Below are positions 17,758 to 26,291 of a stretch of DNA of 64,000 nucleotides, in pieces (within the stretch, counting starts at the first letter, position 1; every line of letters starts with the position of its first letter). The stretch covers positions 248,001 to 312,000 of the forward strand of contig CAWFPL010000008.1 in NCBI GenBank assembly GCA_963817785.1. Reading direction: 5' to 3'. The stretch comes from JAKALD01 sp963817785 (GTDB lineage: Bacteria > Pseudomonadota > Gammaproteobacteria > Burkholderiales > SG8-39). The notes below the pieces were generated by a model, which ran no database searches, was not told where the DNA came from, and saw only the letters and a list, made by a program, of their open reading frames with translations. The translations under genes were made by a program, and so were the position numbers.

Positions 17758-19012
17758 ACTGATTGCCCTCCAGATCCCACTCGATCTCCGCGCCCCGGAA
17801 GCGCGCATCGATCGCGTTCACCCTAAAGGCAGCACCGTCGAGCAAGGCGACCACGAGCGTCGGCGAGACTCGCGTGTGGCGAATTCGCCAGCTGAGGGTC
17901 TTCCAGCGCTGGATACCCGCTTGCGCCGCGGGCCGGTTCCCCGGCAGCACGGCCGGCGCGGCCGGCTCGGTGAGTTCGAGCTGAAGGCCGTAGCGCTGCG
18001 CGCTGTCAAGAAGCGCGATCCGGCGGCTCATCTCAGTGGGCGCCGCCTCGTCCGTTCCCGCGCTCGTCGGTAAGCCCTCGGTCAGGCGCACGCGCGTGCC
18101 GTCCAGGCTCACGGCCGCGTTTGGATGCAACGCCGTCATCTCGCTCACCCAGCCGAACTGGGAGCGTTGCCACAGCACGCTGAGCGCCCCGCTCGCGCAC
18201 CCGATGCGCTCGAGCGTCCATCCGGTGACCCACAGCGCCTGGAGCTTCTCCATTGCATTCATGCAACTCGCGGTGAACACTACTGCTCGCGCCCTGCTCT
18301 TCCATGGATCAGGAAGGACAACCTTGTGGTTCGCCTGAGCCTCGCTGGGGGCGGCCATGCGTTGGGCTTCGGCCAAGGCGCGGGCGCGCTTCGCTTGCTG
18401 CCAGGCCTTGTACTCGTAGGCCGCGCCGATCGCGGCGAGCACGATGAGCGCGAAGGGGGCGTAGCGCCGTATCGGGTTTTGGCGCACCGCTCTGAGCGCC
18501 CACCAGCGGCCGGTTTCGCTTCGCCCCCCGGTGGGCAGGAAGGACTCGAAGGTTCGCTCCGCCGCATGGGCGACGTTCCAGTGTTCTGGCGCGATGACGT
18601 GCGCCCAATCCGAAAGCGAAAGGTCCGCGAGGAGGCGCGAACGCACTTCGTCCTCGCCTCCGACGAAGTCACCGTCCGGGGCAATATTGCCGTCGCGTTG
18701 TGCACAATAGAGCCACTTGCCAGGAGAAACCTCCGTCGCGGCCAGAAAATCCCCGCTCCCGGTCTCGAGTTCCACGGTCTTTGACACGATGGCCGCGGCC
18801 GCGTACATGCCGGCCTTGATCCCTTCGGCGCTCGAGCCCATGCCCACCTGCACCACATTCGAGGTCCGCCACACCGCGAGGTCGAAGTTCTGCTCCGTGG
18901 CGATTTTCTCGGCGGCCTTGCGCCGCTCCTTTGCCGTGCCCGCAAGGGGCTGCCAAAAAAGCCCCGCAACGAATACGCGCCCGCGGCCAAGCTCGAAGAC
19001 CTGTGGGGTCAT
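17741..19012 (-). CDS. pilO: PilO-like (PilO2 family) pilus assembly protein
   Basis: A 423-residue bitopic protein. The start is ATG 19012 (MTPQVFELGRGRVFVAGLFW), 4 bp after the pilN stop. The N-terminal 170 residues form a cytoplasmic domain. It is followed by one membrane segment (RYAPFALIVLAAIGAAYEY), then an Ala-rich linker helix and a periplasmic domain. This is the architecture of PilO2-type proteins of R64 and PAPI-1 pili, which connect the inner-membrane machine to the secretin. The C terminus, with DARFRGAEIEWDLEGNQYV, is well conserved in the family. Confidence 0.8.
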   Translation of the reverse strand: MTPQVFELGRGRVFVAGLFWQPLAGTAKERRKAAEKIATEQNFDLAVWRTSNVVQVGMGSSAEGIKAGMYAAAAIVSKTVELETGSGDFLAATEVSPGKWLYCAQRDGNIAPDGDFVGGEDEVRSRLLADLSLSDWAHVIAPEHWNVAHAAERTFESFLPTGGRSETGRWWALRAVRQNPIRRYAPFALIVLAAIGAAYEYKAWQQAKRARALAEAQRMAAPSEAQANHKVVLPDPWKSRARAVVFTASCMNAMEKLQALWVTGWTLERIGCASGALSVLWQRSQFGWVSEMTALHPNAAVSLDGTRVRLTEGLPTSAGTDEAAPTEMSRRIALLDSAQRYGLQLELTEPAAPAVLPGNRPAAQAGIQRWKTLSWRIRHTRVSPTLVVALLDGAAFRVNAIDARFRGAEIEWDLEGNQYVQKP

Positions 19013-19016
19013 TCGC

Positions 19017-20723
19017 TCAGCCTTGCGTGATGAAGGGCTGGATGAGGATGACGAGCACGTGGTGCTCGCGGCTGCCCTCCAGCCCACCTCCGAGCCACGT
19101 GTTCTGGGCCGATCCCGGCCCCTCGGTGCTCGCGCTGAGGCTCGCCTGCTCGAATCCCGTGAGCACCAGCGTGTCGCCCGATTCGAGCTTGACGCGCTGC
19201 ATGAAGTCGCGCTGATCGATATTCGGGGTCTGGATCGACGAGCCGCCAGAGGTGACCGTGTCGATGCTGATGAGATCCGAGAGGTCGATCGTGAACTGAA
19301 GCAGGAGCTGCCTTCTGGAGAGCACGTGCGGCATGACGTTCAGCGCAAAACCGGTATTCACGACACCGGGCTGCAGCGTGGCGGTCGCGCCCACACCAAC
19401 CGCCGTGGTGGTGCTCGAGGCCGCGAGATAAGCGTTCTGGTGGCCCACCTGAAACGGTGCGGCCTGGTCGTTAAGCGTGGTGAGGGAAGCCGAGGTGAGC
19501 TGCGAGACGTGCCCTTGCGAAGAAAGCGCCGCGATGAGCGCTTGGGAGCCTTGCCAAGCCTTGATCTGCGAGTTGGTGGCCGCCCCGGCCGTGCTGAGGA
19601 TCTTGAGCGTCAAGCTTGGCGCACCAGCGCTCAGGTTGCCGGCGGTGAAGGCGTTCGAGAAGCTCCAGCCGAGGTTCTGCGAGAGCGAGTTGTACACCAG
19701 AGCCCAATCGATGCCGTATTGATCCTCCCGAGTCAGGTCCACGGACAGTACCCGCACGTTCACGATCACCTGACGCGTCAGGGACTCGTTCTCCTGCCTG
19801 ATGAACTCGCCGACCTCGTCGAGTACCTGGGGGGTGTCGGTAACCGTGACTGTGCCGGTCGCGGGCGCCACAGACACCTTGCCGTTTGGCGAGAGCATCG
19901 TTTTGACGGAATCTTCGACCGCCTTCCAGACAGATAAGCCGGAGAAGGAAACGCCGGTTTGCTGGCTCGAGGTGCTCGCCGAAGCGCTGACCGTAGTGGT
20001 GGTGGTGCCGACCGAGCCCGCAGTGCCGCTCGAGCCGGCGGCGCCTCCGGCGGAGTTGCCGATGGTGTTCGTGAGACTGAGATCTCCCGGGAGCGCGGCG
20101 AGCTGGAACGTTCGCGTCGCGTAGCGGTAGAAACGGATACGGTTTTGGCCCAGCCATTGCCAGGAAACGCCAAAGCGAGCCGCGGCCACGTCGAGCAGAC
20201 CCGAAAGCGGCCCGGAGTAGTCAATAGAAACGGACTCGGCGGAACCCTGCCCCTGTACGCCGGTCGCTAGAAACTGCGAGCTCCCCGCGATCGAAGGGAC
20301 GAACGGCGGGAGGATCCTGCCGCTGGTTGCACGGGTCGCCGGCGCGCCCTGGCTCGCCTGCGCCTTGGCATCGCTCTCGAGCACGTCAGGAGCGAGCACA
20401 ACCGGGATGCCGGTCAGCTGCGTGACCTCCTGTGCGAAGGGGTGCAAACCATCGAAGTCTTGATTGATGGTGATCGCCAGCTTCGCATTGGAGTTCTGCG
20501 GATGCCGAGCGAGCGTGCGCACCGGAAGGTAAATGCCCTGCTCGTATTCGGCTGCCATGGGCGTGGGCTTGGCGGGCGCGCTACGGAGCCTGGCAAGCTC
20601 TCCAAGTACGGTTGCGTTTTGCGCGTTCACCTGCCGCTCGATGGGCTTGACCATCTGCGCCGAGCAGCCGGCGAGCGCGACGGCAAGCGCGCAGGCCGCA
20701 AGGCTCGTTCTGGTGTCGCTCAT
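19017..20723 (-). CDS. pilN: PilN-like outer-membrane secretin lipoprotein
   Basis: A 568-residue secretin of the thin pilus. The start at ATG 20723 overlaps the upstream pilL stop (ATGA) and gives a lipoprotein signal, CALAVALAGCSAQM, with the lipobox Cys. An N-terminal STN-like domain (ITQLTG..LAPDVL) is followed by a Gly/Ser/Thr-rich low-complexity linker (around GNSAGGAAGSSGTAGSVG) and the secretin domain. That domain includes VTVTDTPQVLDEVGEFIRQ, RQVIVNVRVLSVDLTRED and the C-terminal VLTGFEQASLSAS. It forms the outer-membrane pore for the pilus. Confidence 0.9.
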   Translation of the reverse strand: MSDTRTSLAACALAVALAGCSAQMVKPIERQVNAQNATVLGELARLRSAPAKPTPMAAEYEQGIYLPVRTLARHPQNSNAKLAITINQDFDGLHPFAQEVTQLTGIPVVLAPDVLESDAKAQASQGAPATRATSGRILPPFVPSIAGSSQFLATGVQGQGSAESVSIDYSGPLSGLLDVAAARFGVSWQWLGQNRIRFYRYATRTFQLAALPGDLSLTNTIGNSAGGAAGSSGTAGSVGTTTTTVSASASTSSQQTGVSFSGLSVWKAVEDSVKTMLSPNGKVSVAPATGTVTVTDTPQVLDEVGEFIRQENESLTRQVIVNVRVLSVDLTREDQYGIDWALVYNSLSQNLGWSFSNAFTAGNLSAGAPSLTLKILSTAGAATNSQIKAWQGSQALIAALSSQGHVSQLTSASLTTLNDQAAPFQVGHQNAYLAASSTTTAVGVGATATLQPGVVNTGFALNVMPHVLSRRQLLLQFTIDLSDLISIDTVTSGGSSIQTPNIDQRDFMQRVKLESGDTLVLTGFEQASLSASTEGPGSAQNTWLGGGLEGSREHHVLVILIQPFITQG

Positions 20724-21697
20724 TGCGCCTCCCCGGTGAGTCTGAGCACGCGATTGCCCGCGTAGAAGACCGGGCGGAGCGCCGCTCCGTTCTGGTCGAG
20801 AGATTGCACGACGCTCATCACGGCATCCTGAAACGAGCCGGCGAGCGTCGCACCGACGCTCGTCTGGAGTTCCGGCGCCTGCCACACGACACGCCAGCCG
20901 GCGCGCCTTGCCCAGCGCTCAAAGCTCTGCGAGATGAGCTCGCCGGGCTTCACTTGCCACAGCGGCACGGCGTGCACCACGGACGTCGGTGTCGCTTTGC
21001 TCACCCGCACCGTTTGAGGGTGCTCGGAGCTTGCTTTCGGCGGGCTCGCGGCCTTCGCCATCTGCGAAGGCACCTCCAGCCGCTTCGGCGTAGCGGATGC
21101 CGCAGCCGGTGCCTCGTCCCAAGCCGCGTCTAGGTAACCCACGATGCGCCGCTCGGCTCCTCGATCGGCGGTATATACGAGCCCATGGGCGGCAAGGCGG
21201 CGATCGAGATTGGAGCCGCCGAGCGCATGGATGTGCTGCACGATCGCGGCGGCGGCGGACTCATTGCGCGGCAGGCGCACGCGAAATTGCCGATCGCCCG
21301 ATACCGTCAGCACCCTGGTGGCAGCGTCGTAGTCGTAGTAAAAGCCCGCGACCTGGGCGAGTTGCTCGACCAGGGCGGGAAGGCGCCCCTCCAGGTTCGC
21401 CGCCTCGACGGGCCGAAGCAGGGTTTCGGGCAACGCCTCGTCCGCGTAGGTCAGCCCGATCCCGGTACCGCTTTGCGCGAGCACCCGCCTCAATGCATTG
21501 AACGCGCTCGATCGCCTCACCGTGAACGGACCGACCCGAACCTCTGGCAGCTCCTGCGAAGCGCGCATCGGCTCTGGCCAGGCGAGCGCCGGGGCGCTCG
21601 TCGGAACCGCGCTCACCGGAGCCTCCCCCGCGAGGCTCAACTGAGCGGCGAGCACGCATGCGAGGCCGCAAAGCCCCGAAGTCAGTGCGCAGCGCAT
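20720..21697 (-). CDS. pilL: PilL/TcpQ-domain pilus protein
   Basis: A 325-residue exported protein, first gene of the pilus operon. The signal peptide is LCGLACVLAAQLSLAGEAP. The N-terminal half resembles PilL, with FNALRRVLAQSGTGIGLTYA and VAGFYYDYDAATRVLTVSGD. After a Pro/Ala/Ser-rich linker comes a TcpQ-like domain (WQVKPGELISQSFERWARRA, ending with a GWRVVW core). TcpQ domains stabilise secretins, consistent with the directly following pilN, whose start overlaps this stop. The start is supported by the divergent promoter region upstream. Confidence 0.8.
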   Translation of the reverse strand: MRCALTSGLCGLACVLAAQLSLAGEAPVSAVPTSAPALAWPEPMRASQELPEVRVGPFTVRRSSAFNALRRVLAQSGTGIGLTYADEALPETLLRPVEAANLEGRLPALVEQLAQVAGFYYDYDAATRVLTVSGDRQFRVRLPRNESAAAAIVQHIHALGGSNLDRRLAAHGLVYTADRGAERRIVGYLDAAWDEAPAAASATPKRLEVPSQMAKAASPPKASSEHPQTVRVSKATPTSVVHAVPLWQVKPGELISQSFERWARRAGWRVVWQAPELQTSVGATLAGSFQDAVMSVVQSLDQNGAALRPVFYAGNRVLRLTGEAQ

Positions 21698-21853
21698 CGG
21701 TGCGTACCCCCCGTCGCGAGAAGCCGGCCGGTTGCCGGCAACGCACCGATTATTGGTTGTGCGCGGGGCGCGATGATTTGGAGAGATTCGCGTTATTCAG
21801 CACCTTTCACGCCCCGGGGGTGCGCAAAACGAAGCCTGGCGTACGCTTCCAGC
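21698..21853. promoter_or_regulatory. Divergent intergenic region between pilL and the AAA+ unit, with a 12-bp palindrome
   Basis: 156 bp separate the two divergent operons and must hold both promoters. A perfect 12-bp palindrome GTTGCCGGCAAC lies at 21731-21742, 33 bp upstream of the pilL start, and is a possible operator. The AT-richer stretch at 21770-21800 is the likeliest promoter location. No -35/-10 pair is convincing enough to assign. Confidence 0.4.
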
Positions 21854-22300
21854 ATGCCAAGACCCGGCTCTCATCGCGTTGCCCGCACCATCGCCTTGGT
21901 GAGCAGCGCGCTCGCAGCCGCGAGCCTCGCGTACATGGCGACGCTCGTAGCGCTCGACTGGCAGGCGGGCGATGACCTCGCGAGCCCCGCAGCCCACGCC
22001 TATGCCTCTGCGCTGTGCACGCGTGTGCCGGGTTGCGAGCGCGCCTCGATCGGGCCCGGATTCGACTGGAGAGGCGCCCGGCGCCTCGTGCTGTACCGCA
22101 TGGAGGTCCGAATACACGCGCACTTCGACCCCCGCGCGAGCCTGGAACTCATCCGCGCGCTCGCGGCTCGCGAACCTGCGCATCGATTCGGCTGGGGCTT
22201 GGCTTGGGCGCTTCGCGCCGAGCCGGTGCTGGTGACGCACTTGGGCGAGGCGCACCCGGCCAAGCGCAAGCGCGCCGCCCGGGTAGCGAGGGGTGGATGA
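21854..22300 (+). CDS. Small membrane-anchored hypothetical protein
   Basis: A 148-residue protein of unknown family. It has one N-terminal hydrophobic segment (TIALVSSALAAASLAYMATL) and a soluble remainder that includes a C-x-x-V-P-G-C pair (LCTRVPGCERA), a possible disulphide in the periplasm, and a positively charged C terminus (PAKRKRAARVARGG). Its stop overlaps the AAA+ ATPase start as ATGA, so the two are translationally coupled and probably function together. It is divergent from pilL. Confidence 0.65.
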   Translation: MPRPGSHRVARTIALVSSALAAASLAYMATLVALDWQAGDDLASPAAHAYASALCTRVPGCERASIGPGFDWRGARRLVLYRMEVRIHAHFDPRASLELIRALAAREPAHRFGWGLAWALRAEPVLVTHLGEAHPAKRKRAARVARGG

Positions 22301-24321
22301 GCACCGAGGCGGCGAACGCAGTCCTCGCGAAGCCCTCCCCCAGCCTCGGTGAGGCGCTCTTTGTCGCGCAGCTTTCGGGCGTGTGGTGGGGTCTGCTCTT
22401 CGGCATCGTGCCGGCGGTGGTGTTTGATACGTGCTACGGCGTGAGCTTGACCGAATCGCTCGATCAAGCGCTGGCACCCGCGAGCCTGTGGTGGCTGCCC
22501 TGCCTCGGGGCCGTCGCGATCGGATGCACCGCCTTCGGGGCATGGGCGCGCTCGCCGGTGCTTTTCGAGCAGCCGGAGTTGGAGGCGTTCCCGACGGCAT
22601 TCGGGACCGTGATGCTCTTTTGGTTCTGGCTGCACGATGCCTACGCGTTTCTGTGGCCCGCCCTCGCCTTCACCGTGCTGTACGTGACGGCGCGCGTGGC
22701 GCGCGCCTTGGCGAGCCCGGTGCTCGCCAAGGGTCCCGGCGACTCATGCAGCCCCGCGCCTGAGAGCACGATGCCTCCCGCGGTGAGCGCCGCGCTCGAG
22801 CCCATGCAGGAGCGGGACTTCGCGGCCATCGTTCCCAAGCGCGGCTTTGACGCGGTGCTCGGCATGCAGCGCGAAAAGCGCTCGCTCATGCAGTTCGCGC
22901 GCGACGTGCAGGCGGGGCAACGCAACGGAGCGCTGCTCTTTGGTCCGCCGGGTGCCGGAAAAACCTTCCTCGTCGAAGCCCTCGCCGGCGAGTTGGGGCT
23001 ACCCCTCATCACCGTGAGCGTTGCGGAGCTTGCCTCGAAGTGGGTCAATGCCACTACCGAGCACGTCGCGGCCGCCTTCGGCGCCGCGCGGCTACAATCG
23101 CCGTGCGTGCTGTTTTTCGACGAGATCGACGCGCTGATGCCCGATCGGGCGACGGCCTCGAACGACGCGGAGGGGCCGCGGATCGTCGCGACGCTGCTCA
23201 CCGAGCTGGTGTCGATCCGCGGGTCAAACGTCATGGTGCTCGCGGCGACCAACTATCCCGAACGGCTGGATGCAGCCGGCACGCGCGAGGGCCGTTTCGA
23301 CCTCAAGATCGAAATCGCGCTTCCGGATGCCGCGACCCGACGCGCAATTCTCGCGAACGGCATCGGCGCCGAGTACGCCGGGCGCATCCGCGAAGGCGCC
23401 CTGGAGATGGCGGCTGAGCACTTCGCCGGGTTCAACATCGCGCGGCTCTCGGCGATCGCGCAGCAGGCGCGCAAATACCTCTTGGCGGACAAGACCGGCA
23501 AGGGGCAGGTGCATTTCGCCGCCCTGCTGCACGCGCTACGCGGCCTCCAGGGACTGGACCTCGCGCGCCGCTACGAGGGCGTGCCGCCGCTCGGAGACAT
23601 TGTGCTCGCGCGCGGCTCGCGCGAGCAGATCGGGCGCCTCGCCAAGCGGATGCGCGACATCGAGGAAACGGAGCGCCAGGACAAGGCGGCACGACTGCCT
23701 CTCGGGGCGGTGTTCTACGGCCCCCCGGGCACGGGCAAGACCCTGATGGCGAGAGCGCTCGCGAGGGCCGCACAGTGGAGCTTCATCGCGACCACCGGGC
23801 ACGACCTCATGCGCGAGGACACGGCCATGGACAAGATCCTCGAGCGTGCCTCGAACGAGCGCCCGGCGATCGTGTTCATCGACGAAGCCGACGATATTCT
23901 GGGCGAGCGCACGCTGGCACCGCATACCCAGATCTCCACCAACAAATTGCTCACGCTCATCGACGGTGCGAACGGTCCGATCCCGGACGTGTTCTACATC
24001 GCGGCGACTAACCACCCGGGGGCACTGGATGAGGCCGCGAGCCGGCGATTTTCGCTGAAGATCGCCTTCCGCCTGCCCGAGGCGCGGGACATCGCGCGAT
24101 ACGTGCGTGGGTGGCTTGCCGAGCGCGATATTCCATGCGCCCCCGAGCTCAAGCCTGGCGTGGCGGCGAGGATCCTCGCGGGGCACTCGATGGCCGACAT
24201 CAAGGAAGCGCTGCGCGAAGCGGTGAACATCGCCGTCGCCGAGCGCGTGAGCAATCCCGCGCGGCGCTTACACCCCGGCGATGTGCGCCGGGCGCTGCGG
24301 AGCCTCTCTTTCAACAACTGA
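22297..24321 (+). CDS. Membrane-anchored tandem AAA+ ATPase
   Basis: A 674-residue protein with three N-terminal membrane segments within about residues 28-150 (for example GVWWGLLFGIVPAVVFDTCY and VMLFWFWLHDAYAFLWPALA), followed by two AAA+ modules. Module 1 has Walker A LFGPPGAGKTFLVEALAG (near residue 217) and Walker B CVLFFDEIDALMPDR. Module 2 has Walker A VFYGPPGTGKTLMARALARA (near residue 474), Walker B AIVFIDEADDILGER and sensor/arginine-finger segments IAATNHPGALDEAASRRF. No HExxH protease motif is present, so it is not FtsH. It resembles CDC48/ATAD-like remodellers anchored in the membrane. Being next to, but divergent from, the pilus operon, it may remodel membrane complexes; this is inference. 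Confidence 0.8.
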   Translation: MSTEAANAVLAKPSPSLGEALFVAQLSGVWWGLLFGIVPAVVFDTCYGVSLTESLDQALAPASLWWLPCLGAVAIGCTAFGAWARSPVLFEQPELEAFPTAFGTVMLFWFWLHDAYAFLWPALAFTVLYVTARVARALASPVLAKGPGDSCSPAPESTMPPAVSAALEPMQERDFAAIVPKRGFDAVLGMQREKRSLMQFARDVQAGQRNGALLFGPPGAGKTFLVEALAGELGLPLITVSVAELASKWVNATTEHVAAAFGAARLQSPCVLFFDEIDALMPDRATASNDAEGPRIVATLLTELVSIRGSNVMVLAATNYPERLDAAGTREGRFDLKIEIALPDAATRRAILANGIGAEYAGRIREGALEMAAEHFAGFNIARLSAIAQQARKYLLADKTGKGQVHFAALLHALRGLQGLDLARRYEGVPPLGDIVLARGSREQIGRLAKRMRDIEETERQDKAARLPLGAVFYGPPGTGKTLMARALARAAQWSFIATTGHDLMREDTAMDKILERASNERPAIVFIDEADDILGERTLAPHTQISTNKLLTLIDGANGPIPDVFYIAATNHPGALDEAASRRFSLKIAFRLPEARDIARYVRGWLAERDIPCAPELKPGVAARILAGHSMADIKEALREAVNIAVAERVSNPARRLHPGDVRRALRSLSFNN

Positions 24322-24425
24322 CCAAGCTTGAGTCCTGCTTGCGGAGCCCATCCCCTTGTTCGCAGAACGTCACCAGAGCGCCGGGCAGCAATATACTGCA
24401 CTTTCGTCGAACCCAGGACACGCCT

Positions 24426-24665
24426 ATGTCTGAAGCTACCGTCATTGTCCGCCAGGACCTCAAAGCGGAGCTCGAGCGCCTCGCCGCGCAGACGCGGCGC
24501 GACCAAGTAGACCTCGCGAACGAGGCGCTCGAAGCTTACCTCGAGCGCGAAATGGCGAACCTTGCACGGATCCGCGCGGGCCTCGAGCAAGCTCGATGCG
24601 GCGAATTTGCAACCGATGAGGAAGTGAAGGAGTTCTTCGCCAAGCGCGCTGCGCCGCGGGCCTGA
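24426..24665 (+). CDS. Ribbon-helix-helix antitoxin (ParD/CopG-like)
   Basis: 79 residues. The N-terminal MSEATVIVRQDLKAELERLA segment fits an RHH DNA-binding fold, and the acidic C-terminal tail (ATDEEVKEFFAKRA) is typical of the toxin-wrapping part of ParD-like antitoxins. It is immediately followed by a ParE/RelE-type toxin whose start overlaps this stop. It likely autoregulates the pair. Confidence 0.8.
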   Translation: MSEATVIVRQDLKAELERLAAQTRRDQVDLANEALEAYLEREMANLARIRAGLEQARCGEFATDEEVKEFFAKRAAPRA

Positions 24666-24946
24666 AGATCCGCTACACGCGCCAGGCGCTGCTCAATCTA
24701 AGCGAGATTTACGACTACATCGCCGCGGATAACGCCGAAGCGGCGAGCCGCGTCATAGTCGAGATCGAACGCGAGATCCAGCGGTTAAGGGATTATTCCC
24801 ACCTCGGTCGCCCGGGCAGCCTCGAAGAGACACGCGAACTTGTCATGTGCCGCTTCCCATACATCGTTGCGTATCGGGAGCAAGCCGACGAGGTCCAAAT
24901 CCTGAGCATCATTCACTCCGGCCGCGCCTGGCCCGAGTCGTTCTAA
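24662..24946 (+). CDS. ParE/RelE-family toxin, apparent CTG start
   Basis: 94 residues beginning LKIRYTRQALLNLSEIYDYI and ending with the family signature VQILSIIHSGRAWPESF. The conserved core Arg/Tyr positions (RELVMCRFPYIVAYRE) are present. The frame is closed upstream by a TGA at 24617-24619. The only plausible start is CTG at 24662, overlapping the antitoxin TGA as CTGA where relatives usually have ATGA. The toxin may therefore be poorly translated, or the ATG may have been mutated to silence it. Confidence 0.78.
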   Translation: MKIRYTRQALLNLSEIYDYIAADNAEAASRVIVEIEREIQRLRDYSHLGRPGSLEETRELVMCRFPYIVAYREQADEVQILSIIHSGRAWPESF

Positions 24947-25367
24947 TGCAGCACGAAATCTTCGCCCGGCATGAACGGTGGGGGTCCGCGAATCGCCGTG
25001 CGTCAGTCAGCCGCCTTTCAACTGCGTACGCGTTCGTTGAAGGCGTTGGCAGGGCGCGCGCCCCGTAGGCAAAATTCGCGTCAAAATACATGCGGGATCG
25101 TGGATGCACAAGACGCATTCCGGTGCATGGTTCCTGCTCCCTTGGACGAAAAGTTGGTCAAATTGCGCTGGCAATGTCTAACCGAATGCCATCGAGATGG
25201 TGCAAGCCGACGCACGCCATCGAGTACCCCATCCGCGGCCGGGAACTGGGGCGGTTTATCAATCAACACCTTGCAGCGCTCGCACGCCCCATTTTCATGG
25301 CTACAGAAGCCACGGACAGTTCCGCCGATTCGAGCTGAAGCTGCATTCTGGCTACAGGCGCGCAGCG
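24947..25367. other. Gene-free stretch between two toxin-antitoxin modules
   Basis: 421 bp without a supported gene. Short frames on both strands lack family similarity. Nothing RNA-like or repetitive stood out. Confidence 0.45.
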
Positions 25368-25799
25368 TCACGCCCGAGGCGGAAAATGATTCGTGAAAGC
25401 GCGCCGGGTGCGGGTGCGGTAGCGATCGAAGTCGTTTCGATCGAGGGTGATCACGTCCAGGATGCCGAGGCGCTCGCCGATTGCTGCGAGCGATGCGTCG
25501 GCGAGGTCCATGCCGTCGTACTTGGCCGTCAGGCGGCGCATGTAATGGATATCCTCCCCATCGAGGTCTGCCGCGACCATGTGGCCGTCTAGGACCATGC
25601 CGAGCAGGGCGCCAACACCGCGGTGGTCCGACTGCTCGAGCAGATAGGACACCTCGGTTAGCACCGGCCAAGTTGTGATCAGGCGGCCCGTGAAGGCTCG
25701 GGCGAATTGCGCGGCTCGCCCATGATCCGCGTCGCGGGCGTGGATCAGGGCAAACAGCGGTCCGGTATCAGCGAGAACGTTTGGCGGCAACGAGTCCAT
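25368..25799 (-). CDS. PIN-domain toxin (VapC-like)
   Basis: 143 residues with the PIN-domain acidic residues: VLADTGPLFALI near the N terminus, PVLTEVSYLLEQ in the middle and YDGMDLADASLAAIGERLG followed by VITLDRNDFDRY. PIN toxins cleave RNA with Mg2+. The upstream minus-strand ORF (25768-25941) overlaps its start by 32 bp and is the likely antitoxin. Confidence 0.85.
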   Translation of the reverse strand: MDSLPPNVLADTGPLFALIHARDADHGRAAQFARAFTGRLITTWPVLTEVSYLLEQSDHRGVGALLGMVLDGHMVAADLDGEDIHYMRRLTAKYDGMDLADASLAAIGERLGILDVITLDRNDFDRYRTRTRRAFTNHFPPRA

Positions 25800-25941
25800 G
25801 AACCAGAGCTTTGGCCCGCGCCGCGGTGTTTTTCGGCTTGAGCGGCCCCTTCACCGCGCCGATGTACTTCCGCGCGCGCTGGAAGAGGCTCTTTGCCTTG
25901 CGGGGCTGGCGGCTTATTTCGTGAAGGTCGGAGAGGTTCAT
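25768..25941 (-). CDS. Probable antitoxin partner of the PIN toxin
   Basis: 57 codons, MNLSDLHEISRQPRKAKSLF onwards, basic and helical, overlapping the PIN toxin start by 32 bp. It is not a member of a family I can name, but size, position and overlap match the antitoxin of a bicistronic type II module. The following 25942-26291 holds no gene I can support. Confidence 0.55.
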   Translation of the reverse strand: MNLSDLHEISRQPRKAKSLFQRARKYIGAVKGPLKPKNTAARAKALVHGLVAAKRSR

Positions 25942-26291
25942 GGCCGGATTCCTACGTAAGTATATTCTCCCATAGGGGCGCTGTGAAACGAGTGTGGACG
26001 ACGAATCGGGTTGTCCGCATTGGAGCTCCGTGCTGAAGGGTCACACGACGCGTAATAAGTTAATGGGCTAAGGACGCCGCTTCGGTCGTGCAGCTTAACG
26101 CGAGTTTTCGTTTCAGAATGGCAGCCAGGCGGGGTCCCGGCAGGCGGCAAGGCGAGCCTGTAGTTCGCCGCTTGCGCAGTTGCGCAAGCACTCGGCCATT
26201 TCGTCCTTCTGGCGCGCCGCGCAGTCGCGTCCGCAGCGCACGGCCAGCTTGGACCATTCGTGCTTCCGCTGGGAACTGTCCTCCTGGGTGG

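Noticed and set aside
22015..22296. Longer N terminus for the AAA+ ATPase
   Set aside because: The frame is open upstream to 22015, but that part overlaps the upstream gene in another frame and is Arg-rich. The ATG at 22297 forms an ATGA overlap and is followed by a sensible membrane segment.
22297..24321. FtsH protease
   Set aside because: Membrane helices plus AAA+ suggested FtsH, but there are two AAA+ modules and no HExxH zinc-protease motif.
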